This document shows, in pieces, positions 61,971-64,000 of a stretch of 64,000 nucleotides of DNA. Numbering within the stretch: position 1 is the stretch's first letter; every line of letters begins with the position of its first letter. Both the position numbers and the translations under genes were made by a program. Source of the DNA: Bremerella alba (lineage in GTDB: Bacteria > Planctomycetota > Planctomycetia > Pirellulales > Pirellulaceae). The stretch spans positions 248,001 to 312,000 of the forward strand of contig NZ_JABRWO010000002.1 in assembly GCF_013618625.1 (NCBI RefSeq), read 5' to 3'. The notes beneath the pieces were generated by a model. It was not told where the DNA came from. It ran no database searches and was given only the letters and a program-made list of their open reading frames with translations.

Positions 61971-62062
61971 CGCTGCACCACTTCGTCGAAATTAAGGCCA
62001 CGCATCGTATCTTTTCGTATTCTACCCCGTTTTCAAACCGACGCGACCCCGACACGCGCGCA

Positions 62063-62097
62063 GAAAAAAGGCGTCTTGCTCCAGAGAACAAGACGCT
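62063..62097 (-). terminator. Terminator after the DUF1501 gene
   Basis: The stem GCGTCTTG / CAAGACGC (62071-62078 and 62089-62096) has a ten-base loop and, on the minus strand, is followed by CTTTTTTC. It is oriented to stop transcripts coming from 62207. Confidence 0.88.
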
Positions 62098-62135
62098 TCT
62101 ATACCGAATGCGCAATTGAATTATCCAAAACCTAC

Positions 62136-62166
62136 GGGTGGCTCAAAAATTCATTTCTGAGCTGCC
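62136..62166. repeat. Arm remnant of the inverted-repeat family
   Basis: GGGTGGCTCAAAAATTCATT and a following TCTGAGCTGCCC recall the left arm of the 7654 element (GGTGGCCCAGAGATTCATCT), with the hairpin halves altered. No second arm is seen. Confidence 0.45.
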
Positions 62167-62206
62167 CATTGCAGCCAATCGTCTACCTCGACGAGTTCAG
62201 CAACCA

Positions 62207-63682
62207 CTAAGTTATGATTTCGTGAATCGGCTCGGTAGCTTCCACGCCCACCAATTTTTGATCCAAGCCACTGTAAAAATAGCTGAGGTGGTTCGGATCG
62301 AGACCCAACTGATTCAGGATCGTGGCATGGACTCGTTTGACGTGCAGCGGATTTTCAACGGCGACGGCACCCAGTTCGTCAGTTGCACCATACGAAACAC
62401 CACCTTTGATACCGCCACCAGCCATCCACATAGTGAACCCGTACGAGTTGTGATCGCGACCGGTCCCCTTTTCATATTCTGCCGTGGGCTGACGACCAAA
62501 CTCACCACCCCAAACAATTAGGGTGTCGTCGAGCATGCCTTTCCGCTTGAGGTCTTTGATCAGACCGGCAATCGGCTTGTCGGTGCGTCCGGCGTGGTAA
62601 TTGTGGTTCTTCTCTAGGTCGCCGTGAGCATCCCAGTTGTTGTCGTTGTGGTGACCACCGGAATAAAGCTGAACGAAACGAACGCCTCGTTCCACCAATC
62701 GGCGAGCCAATAAGCAGCGGCGACCGAACTCTTCCGTCTGGGGGTTATCGATGCCGTACATCTCTTTTGTGTCTTCCGTTTCGGTCGCAATGTCGACCGC
62801 TTCGGGCGCATGCTCCTGCATACGATAGGCTAATTCATAGCTATGAATTCGTGCCGACAACTCGGTATTGTCGACTCGCGAGGCATAGTGCTGCTGATTG
62901 GCCTCCTTCATCGCATCGAGAATACGACGCTGGGCCTCTCGTGTCATTCCATCCGGCGTTGCCAGATCGATGATGGGAGCCCCCTTACCACGGAAGATCG
63001 TTCCCTGGTAGTTGGCCGGCATGAAGCCACAAGTCCAGTTCTTCGCACCACTGATCGGACCGCCGGTCGGGTCTAACATCACCACATAGCCAGGCAGGTT
63101 CTGATTGACCGTACCCAGACCGTACGTGACCCACGAACCGAGCGTCGGGAAGCCGCTTAGAATGCGTCCTGAGTTCATCATTAACATGGCCGAGCCGTGA
63201 ATGGGCGAATCGGCCTGGCATGACTTCAAGAAGGCGATGTCATCGACACACGTTGCCAGGTGAGGAAATAGGTCCGAAACCCACTGTCCTGACTGGCCGT
63301 GCTGCTTGAAGTTCCACTTCGGGCCAACGACTCGCCCTTCGTTCTTTTCACCGCCGCGGCCCTTGGTCTTGACCGGCACCGTCTTACCGTCGAGGCCGTA
63401 CAACTTGGGCTTGTAGTCGAATGTATCGATATGGCTTGGGCCGCCATACATGAACAGGAAGATGACGTTCTTGGCTTTCCCCTCGAACATCGGCTGCTTG
63501 GCCCCTAACGGATTGTCGAAGGACGACACACCATCGGCGGCGACGGCCTGGTTGGCCATAAAACCATCCTTGGCCAGCATGTATGTTAATGCCAGGCCAG
63601 GAAACTTGGCCCCGGCATTCCACAAGAACTCGCGGCGCGTGTTGCCACAATAACTTGGTTTGGGCATCTCCGAGTTCGACAT
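62207..63682 (-). CDS. DUF1501 domain protein (Tat signal)
   Basis: This 491-residue protein has a twin-arginine signal: Asn-Thr-Arg-Arg-Glu-Phe-Leu, then a hydrophobic segment to about residue 40. The rest is a DUF1501 domain of the alkaline-phosphatase-like fold: Met-Tyr-Gly-Gly-Pro-Ser-His-Ile-Asp-Thr-Phe-Asp near 80, Gly-Gly-His-His-Asn-Asp-Asn-Asn-Trp-Asp near 345, and Trp-Gly-Gly-Glu-Phe-Gly-Arg near 395. Such genes form pairs with DUF1553/DUF1549 proteins in planctomycetes; a role in polysaccharide use is proposed but not shown. The ATG at 63682 has GGAAGG upstream; the frame is open to 63715. It is 66 bp downstream of the DUF1553 gene, so the two are likely co-transcribed. Confidence 0.92.
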   Translation of the reverse strand: MSNSEMPKPSYCGNTRREFLWNAGAKFPGLALTYMLAKDGFMANQAVAADGVSSFDNPLGAKQPMFEGKAKNVIFLFMYGGPSHIDTFDYKPKLYGLDGKTVPVKTKGRGGEKNEGRVVGPKWNFKQHGQSGQWVSDLFPHLATCVDDIAFLKSCQADSPIHGSAMLMMNSGRILSGFPTLGSWVTYGLGTVNQNLPGYVVMLDPTGGPISGAKNWTCGFMPANYQGTIFRGKGAPIIDLATPDGMTREAQRRILDAMKEANQQHYASRVDNTELSARIHSYELAYRMQEHAPEAVDIATETEDTKEMYGIDNPQTEEFGRRCLLARRLVERGVRFVQLYSGGHHNDNNWDAHGDLEKNHNYHAGRTDKPIAGLIKDLKRKGMLDDTLIVWGGEFGRQPTAEYEKGTGRDHNSYGFTMWMAGGGIKGGVSYGATDELGAVAVENPLHVKRVHATILNQLGLDPNHLSYFYSGLDQKLVGVEATEPIHEIIT

Positions 63683-63748
63683 GATCCACCTTCCTTCAAA
63701 GTATATTTCATTCACTGAACGGCCATCACTTCCACAAAGGAAGTAGCA

Positions 63749-64000
63749 CTAGTCCAGGAAGAAGAATTCGTTCAAGTTAATCAGCATCAGGCAATACAAA
63801 TCGAAAGCCCGTTGGTCATCCATGCCGTGGTCGTTCTTCAAGTCGTTGAACAGCGAAGTGCCAATCTTCACATCTTCATCGTTAACCTCACGGGCCATGA
63901 CGAACAGAACTGCATGGCCGATCTGATCTTCGAGCGTGGTCGCTCCTGTTTCGCGAACGCGCCGGGCCAACTCGGTCGCTTGCTGATTGGCGAAGTCGCC
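63749..64000 (-). CDS. DUF1553/PSD1-type protein, C-terminus (cut by window edge)
   Basis: Only the last 83 residues are visible. They match the conserved C-terminus of DUF1553 proteins, with Arg-Ala-Phe-Asp-Leu-Tyr-Cys-Leu-Met-Leu-Ile-Asn-Leu-Asn-Glu-Phe-Phe-Phe-Leu-Asp just before the stop (the family's Asn-x-Asn-Glu-Phe end). The frame is open to the window edge. It is followed by the DUF1501 gene, the standard planctomycete pair. Most of the protein, including any cytochrome-c-like (PSD) and DUF1549 domains, lies outside the window. Confidence 0.85.
   Translation of the reverse strand, partial: GDFANQQATELARRVRETGATTLEDQIGHAVLFVMAREVNDEDVKIGTSLFNDLKNDHGMDDQRAFDLYCLMLINLNEFFFLD

Overview
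The window looks like chromosomal DNA from a planctomycete, most likely of the family Pirellulaceae (Blastopirellula/Bremerella type). I infer this from gene content, not from a database search. The indicators are a DUF1559 prepilin-like protein with a C-terminal H-X9-DG motif, paired DUF1501 and DUF1553 genes, a DUF1080 protein, Tat-signal Gfo/Idh/MocA oxidoreductases, SHD1-domain secreted proteins, a sulfatase, and an ECF sigma factor fused by overlap to a giant membrane protein. Coding density is moderate. No rRNA, tRNA, CRISPR array, phage or transposase gene was found.

Layout. 1-3870: end of an SHD1 protein, a fatty-acid desaturase, an aminoglycoside-phosphotransferase-fold kinase and an unrecognised basic protein. 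4508-8739: DUF1559 protein with a small lipoprotein, hemL, a pair of tandem palindromic repeats, and tsaB. 9386-15375: two tandem metallophosphoesterases, another copy of the repeat, yidC (with an extra PDZ-like domain) and mnmE. 15644-22084: a Tat-exported oxidoreductase, then an ECF sigma factor overlapping a 1418-residue membrane-anchored protein that ends in a quinoprotein-like beta-propeller. 22279-35657: a seven-gene operon-like run with an alpha/alpha-toroid protein, two VWA-type membrane proteins, a membrane protein, a 1196-residue coiled-coil protein, a MoxR AAA+ ATPase and a DUF58 protein. 35966-46097: an HTH protein with cysteine pairs, a DUF1080/oxidoreductase pair, an aldehyde dehydrogenase, a second SHD1 protein with a zinc ribbon, an ECF sigma/zf-HC2 anti-sigma pair and a ceramidase-like hydrolase. 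45042-56825 (minus strand): a Tad/Flp pilus locus running from the Flp pilin through prepilin peptidase, TadE, CpaB, secretin, CpaE, TadA, TadB and TadC to two accessory genes. 57432-64000: an MFS nucleoside-type transporter, a sulfatase, ATP-dependent PEP carboxykinase, and a DUF1501/DUF1553 pair running off the end.

How the genes work together. The Tad locus should build an adhesive Flp pilus. The MoxR/DUF58/VWA run is a planctomycete version of the MoxR-VWA chaperone or assembly modules, with every partner predicted to be at or in the membrane except MoxR and perhaps DUF58. The sigma-factor loci (17182-22084 and 42527-43401) are signal-transduction units. The sulfatase, DUF1080, oxidoreductase and DUF1501/1553 genes fit the polysaccharide-degrading lifestyle of marine planctomycetes.

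The most unusual signals are a family of roughly 155-bp inverted-repeat elements with a hairpin in each arm (three good copies and three remnants), the PDZ-like insertion in YidC, the 1418-residue ECF partner, and the MoxR operon with its toroid and coiled-coil partners.
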